A DNA stretch of 64,000 bases from Bathynomus jamesi. Its lineage: Eukaryota; Arthropoda; Malacostraca; Isopoda; Cirolanidae. Under the pieces are notes generated by a model. That model did no database searches and was not told the DNA's origin. It saw nothing but the letters and a program-made list of their open reading frames with translations. The stretch's first letter is position 1, and every line of letters begins with the position of its first letter. The DNA lies in contig JAJOZX010000875.1 of NCBI GenBank assembly GCA_023014485.1, positions 99,501-163,500 on the forward strand. Direction: 5' to 3'. Positions 1 to 10,324 of the stretch are shown one piece after another. Position numbers and translations under genes: made by a program.

Positions 1-53
1 GTCTCGTTCTCGGTCTCAGTCTCAGCCATGGTGGTCTCGACTACATACCACTG
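1..53. repeat. MITE fragment with GGTCTC minisatellite core, cut by the window edge
   Basis: This is the right half of the small repeat seen complete at 5109-5222. It contains imperfect GGTCTC units and ends in TACATACCACTG, directly followed by a (TA)n tract. Only the right terminal repeat is inside the window. Confidence 0.6.
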
Positions 54-95
<42 letters not shown>

Positions 96-172
96 GAAAA
101 TTATTTCACGAAAGTAACACGTGAAAAATATTTATGATGAATAAAACCACGAAGGAAAGGAAACACAAAAAG

Positions 173-212
173 GTGCTCAAGCGCTTTCGTCTAATGACAT
201 CCTCAGGAACAC
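173..212 (-). ncRNA. Hammerhead ribozyme motif, PLE-A copy 1, left end
   Basis: On the minus strand: stem I strand GUGUUC, core CUGAGGA, a short stem II (GUC/GAC with an AUUA loop and one extra U), GAAA, a tiny stem III (G-C plus A-U with a two-base loop), then UU and the stem I partner GAGCAC. This order matches the minimal type-I hammerheads reported from Penelope-like elements. Stem III is very short, so activity may need a dimer. Confidence 0.6.
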
Positions 213-334
213 TGAAGTACATAAAAGGTTACGGCCTATATATAGGTTACAGAAAAAAATAAATAAATAAATAACATACATACACACAAACATACATATA
301 TAATATATATATATATACATACATATCTACACAC

Positions 335-379
<45 letters not shown>

Positions 380-636
380 TATATATATATATATATATGC
401 AATAAACGGAGAAGTAAAAATAAAAATTAAAAATTAAAAATTAAAGATTAGAGGATTAACCAAGAGGCATACAGATTTGTAAGGAAAAATATCGATTTTA
501 GCACAAGATCAAATGAATTAAAAATACAAATTTATACTGGAAATCTACCCGGGTTTTAACACTTTGCCTTTTAGAGTCAAGATTCGATATATAAAAATAA
601 AATGAAGATTAAAAGTTAATAAAGTAGCGTACAAGT

Positions 637-1932
637 TTACCAAAGATTTAGCGTCCTACCCTTTTTATCTAAATTTGTTTTGAAGGAATTCAAAACAACA
701 GGATCGAGTTGAAAAAGACCTTTGCTTATGTTGAAGTTATTTGAAAGTTGGATAATGGCAGACTCAAGAATATTTCTATTGACAATGTTGCTAGAATGAA
801 ATAAAACTGAAGCATTATTCCAATCAATACAGTGGGATAACTCTGACAAATGGACAACAAAAAGCACTGGGACAACTGTCCTGTTCTAACGGAATATTGA
901 TGCTGTTTTATACGTGTGTGCAAACTTTCCCGTTGACCTTGTAAAGGAATCACATTGTTTACACCCAATTTATAGATAATGCCTGAATTATTGGTAGGGC
1001 TATTTTTTACTATGATATTTTCACAATATTGTTATATGAAAATACTACATTAATATCCAAAAGTTTAAGTACATTAGCAATGCCTAAAAAGCCCGGGAAA
1101 AATGGAAGTACTAAAATATTTTTTGACAAAGTACGAGTGTTATTATTGACACGATAGAAAGTTCGTTTTGCCTTGTTGAGACAAGATTCCATAAACGCAG
1201 ATGGGTAACACAGATCACTTCCAATACCGTTGATTTTTTCCAATTCGGCATCGATGTATTCCGGACTGGCGATCCTAAGGGCGCGGAGAAACATTGATGA
1301 AAAAATGGCCTTCTTAGTGGGGTGTCATGTCCCGAGTAAAAGTGTACGTAGGACAAATTGTTTGTTGTTTTCCGATAGATACTAAACTTAAAACCTGGGC
1401 TTTCCCTATGTACCCGCACATCCAAAAATGGGATTGAATTGTCTTGTTCCACTTCTAAAGTAAACTTAATGGAGGGGACTTGATCATTTAACTGAAGGAG
1501 GAAGTTATCCAGGTCACGATTCATGGGCCAGATGCACAAAATATCGTCGACGTACCGCAACCAAGGGATGCCAACCCCCAGGATTCTCGGAATGTAAGTA
1601 ATTTCGAAAAACTTCATATAAATATTGGAGAGGAGGGGCGATAAGGGGTTGCCCATGGCCATCCCAAACACTTGTTGATAATACTCGTTATTGAAAGTGA
1701 ATTTACAGTCTTTGATGCAAAGCTTAATAAGTTCCAAAACAATGTGTGAACGTAGTGGCAGGTCATACTTATGTAATTCTTGGGAGAGAAAGTCAAGCAT
1801 ATTTTTTTTCTTTCTGTAACCTATATACAGGCCGTAACCTTTTATGTACTTCAGTGTTCCTGAGGATGTCATTAGACGAAAGCGCTTGAGCACCTTTTTG
1901 TGTTTCCTTTCCTTCGTGGTTTTATTCATCAT
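637..1932 (-). pseudogene. Penelope-like reverse transcriptase/GIY-YIG remnant (PLE-A copy 1)
   Basis: Reading down from 1932, the reverse transcriptase shows motif B (GMAMGNPLSPLLSNIYM) and motif C (RYVDDILCIW, with the catalytic DD), then the thumb region SFKTNLDKK-bearing tail near 660. The first 40 or so residues of the long open frame are not enzyme: they are translated from the inverted terminal repeat. Small indels break the frame at about 1320, 1135 and 900. Deletions remove the YIG half of the GIY-YIG nuclease, leaving HTRIKQHQYSVR. The copy cannot encode an active protein as read. The family primes reverse transcription of its own RNA at nicked DNA. Confidence 0.8.
1854..1893 (+). 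ncRNA. Hammerhead ribozyme motif, PLE-A copy 1, right inverted cap
   Basis: Same 40-base motif as at 173-212 but on the plus strand: GUGUUC, CUGAGGA, GAAA, GAGCAC in order. It sits in the inverted terminal cap fused to the truncated reverse transcriptase. Predicted cleavage is after the UU preceding GAGCAC. Confidence 0.6.
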
Positions 1933-1973
1933 ATATATATATATATATATATTTAATATATATATATTTAGTT

Positions 1974-2462
1974 ATGGGTGACTTTAATTGCGCCAACGTG
2001 AATTACGATACAATGCAGGGAGACGCGGAAGGTAATCGTTTAGTTAATTTTCTCGAGGATAGCTTTCTTATTCAAAAGGTTGGGGAACCTACGAGGTTGG
2101 ACAGTATTTTAGATTTAGTAATAACTACGGATGATAGGCTAATTACTGATCTTCAAGTAATAGAACCGTTGAGCAATAGCGATCACAATATGGTAGAGTT
2201 TGTCCTCTCAGTAAGTCACTCGAAACCAACTAACTCGACTAAAATTCCTAACTTCCAGCACGCAGACTTTAGTAAATTTCGAAATAAATTTTCACACGTC
2301 AATTGGGAAAACGTAATGGGGAACTCCAACGCAAAACTAATGTGGGAATCGTTCGTAACGGTATTTAGGACTATAAATGAGGAATGTGTACCGTACAAAA
2401 TTAAGCGTGCGAAAGTAAACAACAAGCCTTGTGGTTTACTTCTAGAGTACGAGACATTATAA
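1974..2462 (+). pseudogene. LINE endonuclease domain, C-terminal part
   Basis: The frame starts at MGDFNCANV, the GDFN motif of AP-type endonucleases, and includes SNSDHNMVEF, whose SDH carries the catalytic Asp-His pair. These enzymes nick the target site so that reverse transcription can start. The N-terminal part of the domain, including the metal-binding Asn and Glu, is missing. A frameshift near 2430-2460 separates it from the reverse transcriptase frame. Confidence 0.8.
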
Positions 2463-4346
2463 AGAGTAGAGATAGGGCTTATAGGCAACATAAGTGCGAT
2501 AAAGACAATTTGTTGTTACGAAACAACTACATATCTCTGAGGCGTGACGCGAAAAGTGTAATAAAAAAGTCCAAGCGCGAATTTGAAATCTCCATAGCTC
2601 GTGACGGTAAAGAAAACCCCAAACGATTCTTTCAATACGTCAATAATAGAAATCCAGTAAAAAGTGTCTTAGGTCCATTGAAAAATGTAAATGGAGATCT
2701 AGTCTCTGAAAACAAGGAAATGGCTACCTTGCTAAACGAATTTTTTACGTCAGTTTTTACTATAGAAGATGTAACGAATATCCCTACGGTCATAGACATA
2801 ATACCTTTTGATAATGGTAATATTTTGGATAATATTGTCGTTAGTGAAGGGGAAGTAATGCGCTATATTGATAAAATGAAAACGCGTAAATCACCGGGTC
2901 CGGATTCCATATATCCCATACAACTAAAAGAATTAAAAGATAGCATTGTTGTGCCGCTAACAAAGATTTTTAATGCGTCTATTTCTGAGGGGTGCGTACC
3001 AGATAATTTCAAGTTAGCAAACGTAACACCTATCTTTAAGAAAGGCGATAAAGGTGCGGCGGGAAATTATAGGCCAATCAGTTTAACGTCTGTTGTAGGT
3101 AAGCTACTGGAATCAATAATTAGGGATCGTATTGTCGAACACTTAGAAGTGCATAATCTGGTTAGAAATACGCAGCACGGTTTTAGGCGAAACAAATCTT
3201 GCTTAACTAATCTTTTAGAATTTTTCCAAAGCGTGGTTGACGTTTACGATACATCGGGCGGTTGATGTAGTGTATTTAGATTTTCAAAAAGCGTTTGACA
3301 CCGTGCCGCACAAAAGACTCATTGAAAAAACTAAGGCTCATGGAATCAGGGGTGTAGTAATAAATTGGCGAGAAGAATGGTTGCGAGGCAGGAAACAGAG
3401 GGTGGTCGTTGATGGAGCGGAGTCGTGTTGGGCTAATTGTAGCGAGTGGCGTTCCTCAGAGTTCTGTATTGGGCCCCTTGCTTTTTCTTATATATATTAA
3501 CGATTTAGATGTCGGCCTAGTCAGTACAGTTTCAAAGTTTGCGGATGACACGAAGCTGGGTGGTAGGGCGATTAATGACGAAGATAGAGGTAAAATTCAG
3601 GAAGATCTGAATAAAATCGTTGATTGGTCAGTCACATGGCAAATGAGATTTAACGTGGATAAGTGCAAAATTTTGCATATAGGTTCGCGTAACGGTAAAT
3701 TTGCGTATAGTATGTCAGGGAAAGATTTAACAAGCGTAGAGCAGGAAAAAGATTTAGGAGTTATAGTCACTGGTGATTTAAAAGTAGCGAAACAAGTACA
3801 GCAGCGGTCAATAAGGCGAACAAAGTGTTAGGGTTTATAGCTCGAAATTTTGAGTACAAATCGCGCGATATTATAGTTCCTCTTTATAAATCATTAGTTA
3901 GACCCCATTTGGAGTACGCGGTCCAATTTTGGAATCCGCATATGCGCAAAGATATAGACAAAATCGAAAGAGTTCAAAGACGAGCAACTAAGATGATTCC
4001 GTCTCTTAGGTCAAAGTCGTACGAGGATAGGCTTAAGGAGTTAAAATTGACTACTCTCGAGACTAGGAGGATAAGGGGTGATCTAATCCAGGTATTCAAA
4101 ATTATGAATGGGTTTGATAACGTAGATAGAGATAGCTTTTTCGAAATATCTCAATATAATAGGACTAGAAATAACGGGTGTAAGTTGACAAGTAGAAGGT
4201 TCGAGATAGCAGTTGCGAAAAACTTTTTTACGCATAGAATAGTAAATAGCTGGAATAGTTTGCCGGTAGAAGTAATTAGTAGCACGTCTATAAACATGTT
4301 TAAAAATCGATTAGACGCGCATGTTGATAGAAAGGGTATAGTTTAA
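2429..4346 (+). pseudogene. LINE reverse transcriptase, CR1 group, three frameshifts
   Basis: Spread over consecutive frames are KSPGPDSIYP, the finger motif NYRPISLTS, motif A (VYLDFQKAFDTVPH), motif B ([14 protein letters not shown], with S where the usual residue is G), motif C (FADDTKLGG) and the C-terminal RPHLEYAVQFWNP and RRATKMIPSL blocks, ending ...DRKGIV. Frame changes fall near 3255, 3430 and 3810. Apart from these single-base shifts the sequence is clean, so the copy is young or some shifts are assembly errors. It copies LINE RNA into DNA at the nicked target. Confidence 0.85.
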
Positions 4347-5098
4347 GGTAGTAAAATTAAGGCTTTGTGGGATAGATCCCACAGCTCAACACAAGTGTTG
4401 TGGGATATAGGGAGGCAGCGTCTTGGGTTAGGGGATACTCTCTGTCCTTACACACCCCATTTAAAGAGATTCCTCTGCCGAGCGGTGCCCCCCATAGTAC
4501 TGTGAGGTATTGAAAAACTCATGATCTTCACTTGCCCCACAAACACCTTTAAATGGGAGACCCATAATGGGTGCACACACATTTCTACATTACTGTACAG
4601 TCTTTACAGCCACACCTACACTTTTCCTCGTAACTGTATATATTGTAATGTATATGGTTGTAAATTTTGACTTGGTCCGCAATCGATATGGACCGTGACT
4701 TGATGGATACCGTAATGAAATTGACTGGATTCTTTGGATCTGATATATTTGCATGTCCGTTATAAATAGATATAGAGTGTAACATTTGTGGATAGTAGTC
4801 TATTATGACTTGATCCTCTGGATCCAAAGATTCTATCTTTAGTTTTAAATCGATAATTAATTAGTTTTAAATTGATAATTATTTAGTTTCGTAAAAATTG
4901 GTCGTTGCCAAATTACCGGCAGTTTTTACATAAATTTCTTATGTTCTTGTGGTTCGGAACCCACGTAAAATTGTAGGTCCCCTCCGCCACCACGGAGGAC
5001 ATACACAATACACGATTACGAACACAGTTAGGTAGACCAGCCATGAGTGGATCCTAGGGTCTTTGTTGGTCTGAAACATTATAACATTATAACATTAT
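4347..5098 (+). repeat. 3' UTR and AACATTAT tail of the CR1-group LINE
   Basis: Non-coding sequence follows the stop codon and ends in about three AACATTAT units before a (TA)n tract. The last part (about 4945-5085) reappears on the minus strand at 9863-9995 together with the end of the ORF, which ties this UTR to the LINE. A 60-base imperfect hairpin (GTGGGATAGATCCCAC) sits near 4365. Confidence 0.7.
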
Positions 5099-5108
5099 AT
5101 ATATATAT

Positions 5109-5222
5109 CAGTAATGTAGGACTCGAGATCGGTCTCAAGACTTTTCTTCTGATCTCGGTCTCGGTCTTGGTCTCGTTCTCGGTCTCAGTCTCAGCCATGG
5201 TGATCTCGACTACATACCACTG
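5109..5222. mobile_element. Small MITE with GGTCTC minisatellite core
   Basis: Imperfect terminal inverted repeats, CAGTAATGTAGGACTCGAG on the left and CTCGACTACATACCACTG on the right, enclose imperfect GGTCTC repeats. It lies between (TA)n tracts. The ends resemble hAT-type ends, but no target duplication can be read in the TA background. Confidence 0.5.
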
Positions 5223-5259
<37 letters not shown>

Positions 5260-5655
5260 ATATATATAATATATATATATTAAATATATATTAAATATTA
5301 AGAGTATGAAGCGTAATGATTTATATTGATTTGCATTGTTACACTGAACTCGTGATTTTGTTGCAACTTGTCAGTTACAAAAAATATTGTATACTAAAAA
5401 TTTCTTTATTAGCGCAATAAAAGTGTGTTTAAGATATCGTTCTCAGACCCTTCATTTAAAATTAAACTTTTAATACTTTCACGATTAGTTTTTGGGCACG
5501 TAAATTTGCTAGATCTTGTATTCTTCAGTAATCTTCACATACCACCGACGTCTGTGAAAGAGTGACGAAGTTATGCGTTGTTTTTCTTTGGATGCAATTG
5601 TGGGCGGAGCGTATTATTTGTGTCCAGGTGTGATTGTTACAGCGATCTTAATTGC

Positions 5656-5697
<42 letters not shown>

Positions 5698-5864
5698 GTA
5701 ATAACAGTAATAATAATAATAATAATAATAATATAACGTTTATAGACATATATAATAGAACTCAGTAATTTCGGCTTTACCAAGGTTTTTTTTTAAAAGT
5801 ACAGAAAAAGAGATAAACATGTATTAATTCTGAAGAAATCATGCCTGAATTTTGCATCCATCCA

Positions 5865-5896
<32 letters not shown>
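5223..5896. other. No gene seen; (TA)n and (AAT)n microsatellites
   Basis: Opens with an interrupted (TA)n tract (5223-5292), then AT-rich unique-looking sequence, an (AAT)n microsatellite (about 5659-5732, interrupted by CAGTAA) and a short (TA)n tract at 5869-5896. No coding frame or RNA gene is recognisable. Confidence 0.6.
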
Positions 5897-5899
<3 letters not shown>

Positions 5900-6146
5900 G
5901 GTGGCGTAGTGTCGCGATACTTTTTCTGTATCTTGTATCGTATCGCAATACATTTTTTGTTATTTGTATCGTATCCAAAGATACGATACAAATAAGTGTC
6001 CGTAACTCGATACTTTATCATAGATTCAGTCAGTGATCTTTCCCCAGAATGTCTGATGAATTATTTGAGAAGTCACTGTTTGCAAAATTCAATAAAAATA
6101 GAAAGTAATTCAGTTGTTTCATAATATGTCATATATGATGTGTATA

Positions 6147-7106
6147 CAGAGTGTCCCAAAACCATGTATACATTTTTAAAAAACTTATAACAGGCGAACC
6201 CACTAACGGATTCAGATGATTTTTATTTCTTTTTATAGGTAAAATATACAACATCGAAATAATAGATAGTTTAATTTCTTTTAAACTCGTAAGTGTTCGA
6301 AATGTCGACCATTGACATCAATGCACCAGTGCGCTCTTTGATTCACTGATTGGCAGACTTCAACAAAAATGTTTGTAGGGATATTTCTACACGCTTCTTC
6401 AACTGTGCTCTTTAGTTGTTCAAGAGATGTAGGTCTTCTACTGCATACTTCATTTTTCAAATGACCCCATAAAAAAAAGTCAAGTGGGTTCAAATCTGGT
6501 GATGTGGTGGATACTCGATACTACCTCGTCGTCCGATCCACCGATAATGAAATGTTTCATCAAGGTAGTTCCTGACATCCTGATGGTAATGAGGAGGTGC
6601 TCCATCTTGTTGAAAGTAAATGTCCTCATCTCCGTATAACTGTCGAATTGCAGAAAAACCTTTTCCCCGAAGCATGTTGAGGTAGCTATGACCGGTAACT
6701 GTACCATCGAAAAAGAATGGACCAACCAAACCTTTGGAAGAAAAACCACACCAGACAGTTATACCCGGTAAATTTACATGTCGTTCCACATAAATGTGTG
6801 GATTTTCTTGTGACCAGTATGTGCAATTATGACGATTAATTATACCATTCAACTTAAATGTAGCCTCATCAGACCACACAATTTTGTCCGCAAATTGGCC
6901 ATCTTCTGTGTTTTTTACTCGAAACCATTCGCAAAACTGGATTCTGCGATCCGGATCATCCTCATTCAAGGCATGTAATAATCTCGGGATGTAAGATTTC
7001 CATTTAGCATTCTTCAGAATTCTGTGGACACTTGTCTTACTTTTCCCTCTTTCACGAGCACATTGTCTCACAGATTTTCTTGGTGATCGGTTGAATACCT
7101 GTGTAT
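6147..7106 (-). mobile_element. Mariner element, DD41D (rosa-like), 5'-truncated
   Basis: The 3' terminal repeat begins CAGAGTGTCCCAAAACCATG at 6147. The transposase lies on the minus strand and is cut at its N-terminal side near 7106, where unrelated AT-rich sequence begins, so the second terminal repeat is absent. The element is nested inside the element 5897-7435. Confidence 0.75.
6281..7106 (-). pseudogene. DD41D mariner transposase, truncated and frameshifted
   Basis: Starts within the second helix-turn-helix ([20 protein letters not shown]) and keeps all three catalytic aspartates: [16 protein letters not shown] and, after a frameshift near 6490, PLDFFLWG. I count 41 residues between the second and third Asp, the spacing of the rosa (DD41D) group. 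The protein ends HFEHLRV. The first DNA-binding helix-turn-helix is missing, so the copy is dead. Transposases of this group cut and paste at TA sites. Confidence 0.75.
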
Positions 7107-7247
7107 ATATATGGTTCATGAAAAAGAAAAACCTATAGTGTTTGTCATTTACCATTACTTATTCGGACTATAGTGGATTTAATTTTCCCAGAAGAGTACC
7201 TTGTTCCATGCACGGTCTGTGTGTATCATATATATAATCATCATATA

Positions 7248-7254
<7 letters not shown>

Positions 7255-7312
<58 letters not shown>
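7255..7312. repeat. (TA)n microsatellite
   Basis: Essentially uninterrupted TA repeat of nearly 60 bases inside the nested element 5897-7435. A second tract follows at 7448-7497, just outside the right terminal repeat. Confidence 0.9.
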
Positions 7313-7315
<3 letters not shown>

Positions 7316-7445
7316 GTCGGATCGTATCGCGATACATATATTATTCATATATCTAGTATCGTAACGCGATACATTTTTGCCAATGTATCGAGTATCGTGT
7401 GACGTTACTTTTTGTGGCCCCGATACACCACCCTGTATATTTACA

Positions 7446-7499
<54 letters not shown>

Positions 7500-7699
7500 A
7501 CACCCACACAGTATATATTCATTTGCAATTTAGATTCTAAATTATTATGAATAATTAATTGAGGCAATCTTTTTTTTAAATATAAAAGATATTTTTATAA
7601 ATCTTGAAACGTTTTCATTTTATTCCGAAATCTTTTCCTTTCTTAAACATTTAACAGAAACCACGTCAATTTCCTGTTTAAAAAAAATGACCGACCCAC

Positions 7700-7960
7700 A
7701 ATGTTTCAATTAACAAAACAAAGAGGGGTGGGGGGGTAATGGGGAGTGGGGGGTAATGGGGGAGGGGGTCATGCAACAAGGGGTGGGGGTTAGCTCCCAA
7801 AGTTGCATAAAGGGGGTGAGGGGTTTTTGGGGGGAGAGGGAGAATGACTTTCCCCCAAAGGGGTAACCCTAACGTGCCCTCGCCGTAGGCGAGTTTGCGA
7901 AGCACAAGCCCCGTCCGTAGGGCAGGGAGCCGAAGGCTCTGCTTGTTATACATTAAAAAT
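7700..7960. repeat. G-rich repeat sequence
   Basis: About 150 bases of closely spaced GGGG runs (7722-7845) followed by a palindromic piece (CTCGCCGTAGGCGAG) and AGCCGAAGGCTCT. The composition differs sharply from the AT-rich surroundings. The G runs could form quadruplexes. Open frames here are composition artefacts. It looks like a dispersed repeat, but only one copy is in the window. Confidence 0.45.
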
Positions 7961-7966
7961 TTTAGT

Positions 7967-7970
<4 letters not shown>

Positions 7971-8018
<48 letters not shown>
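7971..8018. repeat. (TA)n microsatellite
   Basis: Uninterrupted TA repeat separating the G-rich repeat from a LINE fragment. Confidence 0.9.
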
Positions 8019-8019
<1 letters not shown>

Positions 8020-8024
8020 TTACT

Positions 8025-8335
8025 TAGACTTAGTTCCCATCTGGAGGTTTCCAGGTTGGGTCTCGTGCGATGCGTCTCCCCCGTCGGTAAACTCGCCACT
8101 GCGCTCCGTCTCTGGCCAGATCTGTTCTCTGGCGCCAGGTTAAACCCGGATTCTCTCTTTCTACCGTCTTGAGCCACGTCGTCTTTGGGCGTCCACGGGG
8201 CATCGATCCCACTATTCTTCCGTACATCAGCTTTCTCGGAAGTCGGTCCTACCCCATCCTCTCCACATGGCCGTACCATCTCCTCTGCGCATCCACCACC
8301 CTGTCCACTATGGTGAATTTAACGCCGAAGTTGAC
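8025..8335 (-). pseudogene. LINE C-terminal fragment
   Basis: The minus strand reads RRWYGHVERMG, an in-frame stop, then DRLPRKLMYGRIVG, PRGRPKTTW and LARDGAQWRVYRRG. The RW-GH--RM...PRGRP-TTW block is the usual tail after the reverse transcriptase in several LINE groups. No catalytic part remains. The rest of the element is absent on both sides. Confidence 0.65.
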
Positions 8336-9085
8336 TGCATCATAGGGTTTCAATGGCGAAATAGGGCAGCCGCTCGCCACTGCTCCGCTACCCGTACTCA
8401 ATAATAAACTTCGTTTTAGGATTGTACGTTATTATTGTAAATTTCTTTTCAAGGCTTCTCATTATTCCTACAAAAACGATATGCCTTATTTCAGAACGCA
8501 TTTTTCAGACTACTGAAAATTAGTTCTAATGTATGATTATTACTTGAGCTAAAATATATTTTATCTGCACAATTCACAGTTATTTATGTCATGAAATGAA
8601 AATAACGTTCATGTTATTTTGTATCTTCTAAAAGTTTACTCTTCTTTCACGTACTTGACACGACGAAAATCAAGTAAATATCAATTTAGTCAAATTTTGG
8701 CCTACTTTCAACTCGAGGCTCCTTCAGAGTTTAAAACCCGAGATATTTTATCAAGCATTTCATTTACTTATTTTTACTACAAAAATAATTTTCTTGAGAG
8801 TCCATAAATTTTGGTATGAAGAAGATATCTCAGTAAAATTGCTAGTTACAGCGTATCAATAGAAGGTCCGACATTTACTTACATTCATGGGGTACTTTGA
8901 TATAAAGTGATTCAACATCAAAACTATTTATGACATTGTTCCGGAGAATTCTATTAATAATATATATTATTATTATATTATATATATGCAGTGGTTCTCC
9001 GAACCAAGCGCGTCATAAGTTCAGCTGATGTGAACAAACAGCAGGATTCGTGGAAGTAGGCAAAGTAACATACGTTAAAGGTTAT
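8336..9085. other. No recognisable feature
   Basis: AT-rich sequence with frequent stops in all frames and a short TATA-rich stretch near 8960. No repeat, terminal repeat or coding relic is recognised. Confidence 0.5.
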
Positions 9086-9094
9086 TTTTTCGGA

Positions 9095-9308
9095 CGTTTT
9101 CCAGTTTATGTACCGTTTTCTACAGTACATTACATACAGCATAGTAAACATCCTGTGCCGAAGTGACGAAAGTTATAATGTGGGTTAGGTTAGGTTACGT
9201 TAGGTTAGGTTAGGTTAGGTTATCAAAAACTAATTTTTGATCACTCATTTTTGATCTGAAAAGAAGCAAAAATAAATTATATGAAAAACGGTACACAAAC
9301 TGGAAAAG
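9095..9308. repeat. Inverted repeat enclosing a TTAGG patch
   Basis: TTTTCCAGTTTATGTACCGTTTTC near 9098-9121 faces its near-complement GAAAAACGGTACACAAACTGG near 9283. The interstitial telomere motif patch lies between them. It resembles a MITE, but the outer boundaries are not clear. Confidence 0.4.
9180..9223. repeat. Interstitial TTAGG telomere-motif patch
   Basis: Eight near-perfect tandem copies of the arthropod telomere unit (one reads TTACG). Short internal patches of this motif are often relics of break repair or parts of repeats. A second patch is at 63860-63886. Confidence 0.7.
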
Positions 9309-9319
9309 GTCCATTTTTT

Positions 9320-9854
9320 CTAGTATCATGTATGTCAATTATATGTTAATCAGGAACGACATACTAACAGCAACTTAAGTTTTAAGATTAAATACATCAG
9401 AAATACGAGTAAATACACCTTACCTCGGTGATATTCGAACCAATATATATATATATATATGAAAGATCAATCATCAAGAATTTCTCATCAAGAATGTTTT
9501 CATGCATGACTGATAGTAATTCTAGTCTCGGTGTATCAGAGTGACATATGGCAGCTGAATCTGCAAAACAACATGCATAACAAATTTTCTCTCTAAGAAC
9601 TGCAACTAAATATTTTTTGTTTAACTTTGAATTTTTAACGCCAAATGTTTTTTTCGTGTTATTCTTGTCCTGTTCTTTTTAAGGTTTATTATTATGCACA
9701 CACAAAAAGGATTTGACCTTTTACAGGACGCATTTTTCATAATAGTTCATGATTTTTTGGAGACAAAGCGTTTTTCTTTTAAATACGAATTTTGCACAAA
9801 ATTAGCGCTCATCCTACCCTTTCAACAGAAGTTTTATATATATATATATATATA
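9320..9854. other. No recognisable feature
   Basis: AT-rich unique-looking DNA with two short (TA)n tracts (9441-9460 and 9836-9855). No coding relic or terminal repeat seen. Confidence 0.5.
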
Positions 9855-10035
9855 ATGTTTCAGACCAACAAAAACCCTAGGATCCACTCATGGCTGGTCC
9901 ACCTAACTCTGTAATTGTGTATTGTGCATGTCCTCAGTGGTGCGGAGGGGACCTACAATTTTACGTGAGTTCCGTACTACAACACCTTAATTTTACTACC
10001 TTAAACTATACCCAATCTATCAACATATGCGTCTT
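9855..10035 (-). mobile_element. CR1-group LINE 3' end, internally deleted copy
   Basis: On the minus strand this reads the end of the LINE ORF found at 4300-4346 (GACGCATATGTTGATAG), then the first bases of the UTR, then jumps over about 590 bases to the last 140 bases of the UTR and the tail. It is the same family as 1974-5098 with an internal UTR deletion. Confidence 0.7.
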
Positions 10036-10182
10036 TTTTCCGAACGGGGTCCCTCAAGGCTCTGTTCTCTCACCAACACTGTTCAACTTATACATGCATG
10101 ACATTCCAACACCCATAGCTAACAAGCTTACCTTATCATCATATGCAGATGATGTTGTGTTGTGTTCTATGTTGTGCTAGAG
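10036..10182 (+). pseudogene. LINE reverse transcriptase fragment (Jockey/I-like)
   Basis: Encodes [19 protein letters not shown] and, 20 residues on, SSYADDVVL: motifs B and C of a reverse transcriptase with the catalytic YADD. The family differs from the CR1-group LINE beside it. It stops after the YADD block, where the opposite-strand fragment 10190-10320 begins. Confidence 0.7.
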
Positions 10183-10189
10183 AGGTAGA

Positions 10190-10320
10190 GTCTGTCATAA
10201 TGTGTTCAATTGTTTGTGGTGTGTCCTGGCACAGGTGGCAGGTGTCGTCTGTGGAGTTGTCTAGTCTGTGTTTATATGTCTGTAAGTTGGGGTGATTTCT
10301 AGTTATTTCTAGTTCTACTA
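10190..10320 (-). pseudogene. LINE C-terminal zinc-knuckle fragment
   Basis: The minus strand reads ITRNHPNLQTYKHRLDNS, DDTCHLCQDTPQTIEHIM. The C-x2-C...H block is the terminal knuckle of Jockey/I-type LINEs. It may belong to the same element as 10036-10182 but in inverted orientation, which would be a snap-back insertion. Confidence 0.5.
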
Positions 10321-10324
10321 TATT

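Larger units (their letters stand above)
93..1933 (-). mobile_element. Penelope-like element PLE-A, copy 1, 5'-truncated with inverted terminal caps
   Basis: On the minus strand this carries the second half of a Penelope-like reverse transcriptase followed by a decayed GIY-YIG region and a 3' UTR. The same terminal sequence of about 130-140 bases lies at both ends in opposite orientation (about 120-262 and 1805-1933). The right-hand cap is fused straight to the reverse transcriptase, so everything upstream of the DMLDFLS region is missing. (TA)n tracts flank both ends. Other PLE-A copies lie at 36391-37481 and 38523-42279. Confidence 0.85.
1974..5098 (+). mobile_element. CR1-group non-LTR retrotransposon, nearly complete second ORF and 3' UTR
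   Basis: A LINE whose remaining part starts inside the apurinic endonuclease domain, runs through the whole reverse transcriptase and ends in a UTR of about 750 bases with a tail of repeated AACATTAT units. The 5' end is cut at a (TA)n tract, as expected for 5' truncation. The FADDTKLGG motif and the RPHLEY...RRATK tail match the CR1/L2/Daphne group. Rearranged copies of the same family lie at 9855-10035 and 10325-11480. Confidence 0.85.
5897..7435. mobile_element. TIR element with GTATCG sub-terminal repeats, containing a mariner
   Basis: Ends are CAGGGTGGCGTAGTGTCGCGATAC and, inverted, CAGGGTGGTGTATCGGGGCC. Both ends carry many degenerate GTATCG/CGATAC repeats. A mariner (6147-about 7106) and a long (TA)n tract lie inside. 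TA flanks both ends, but they sit in TA-rich DNA. No transposase of its own remains; superfamily not assigned. Confidence 0.5.

Noticed and set aside
95..118. CACGAAAGTAACACGTG near PLE ends as an independent promoter or operator
   Set aside because: It is part of the conserved PLE-A terminal sequence; no separate function can be argued.
1111..1932. Treating the whole 273-codon frame as an intact protein
   Set aside because: The first 40 or so residues come from the inverted terminal repeat, and the frame holds only part of the reverse transcriptase.
7173..7567. Open frames rich in Ile-Tyr repeats (also at 11361-11744, 42134-42452 and 50842-51186)
   Set aside because: They are translations of (TA)n microsatellites and have no independent coding signal.
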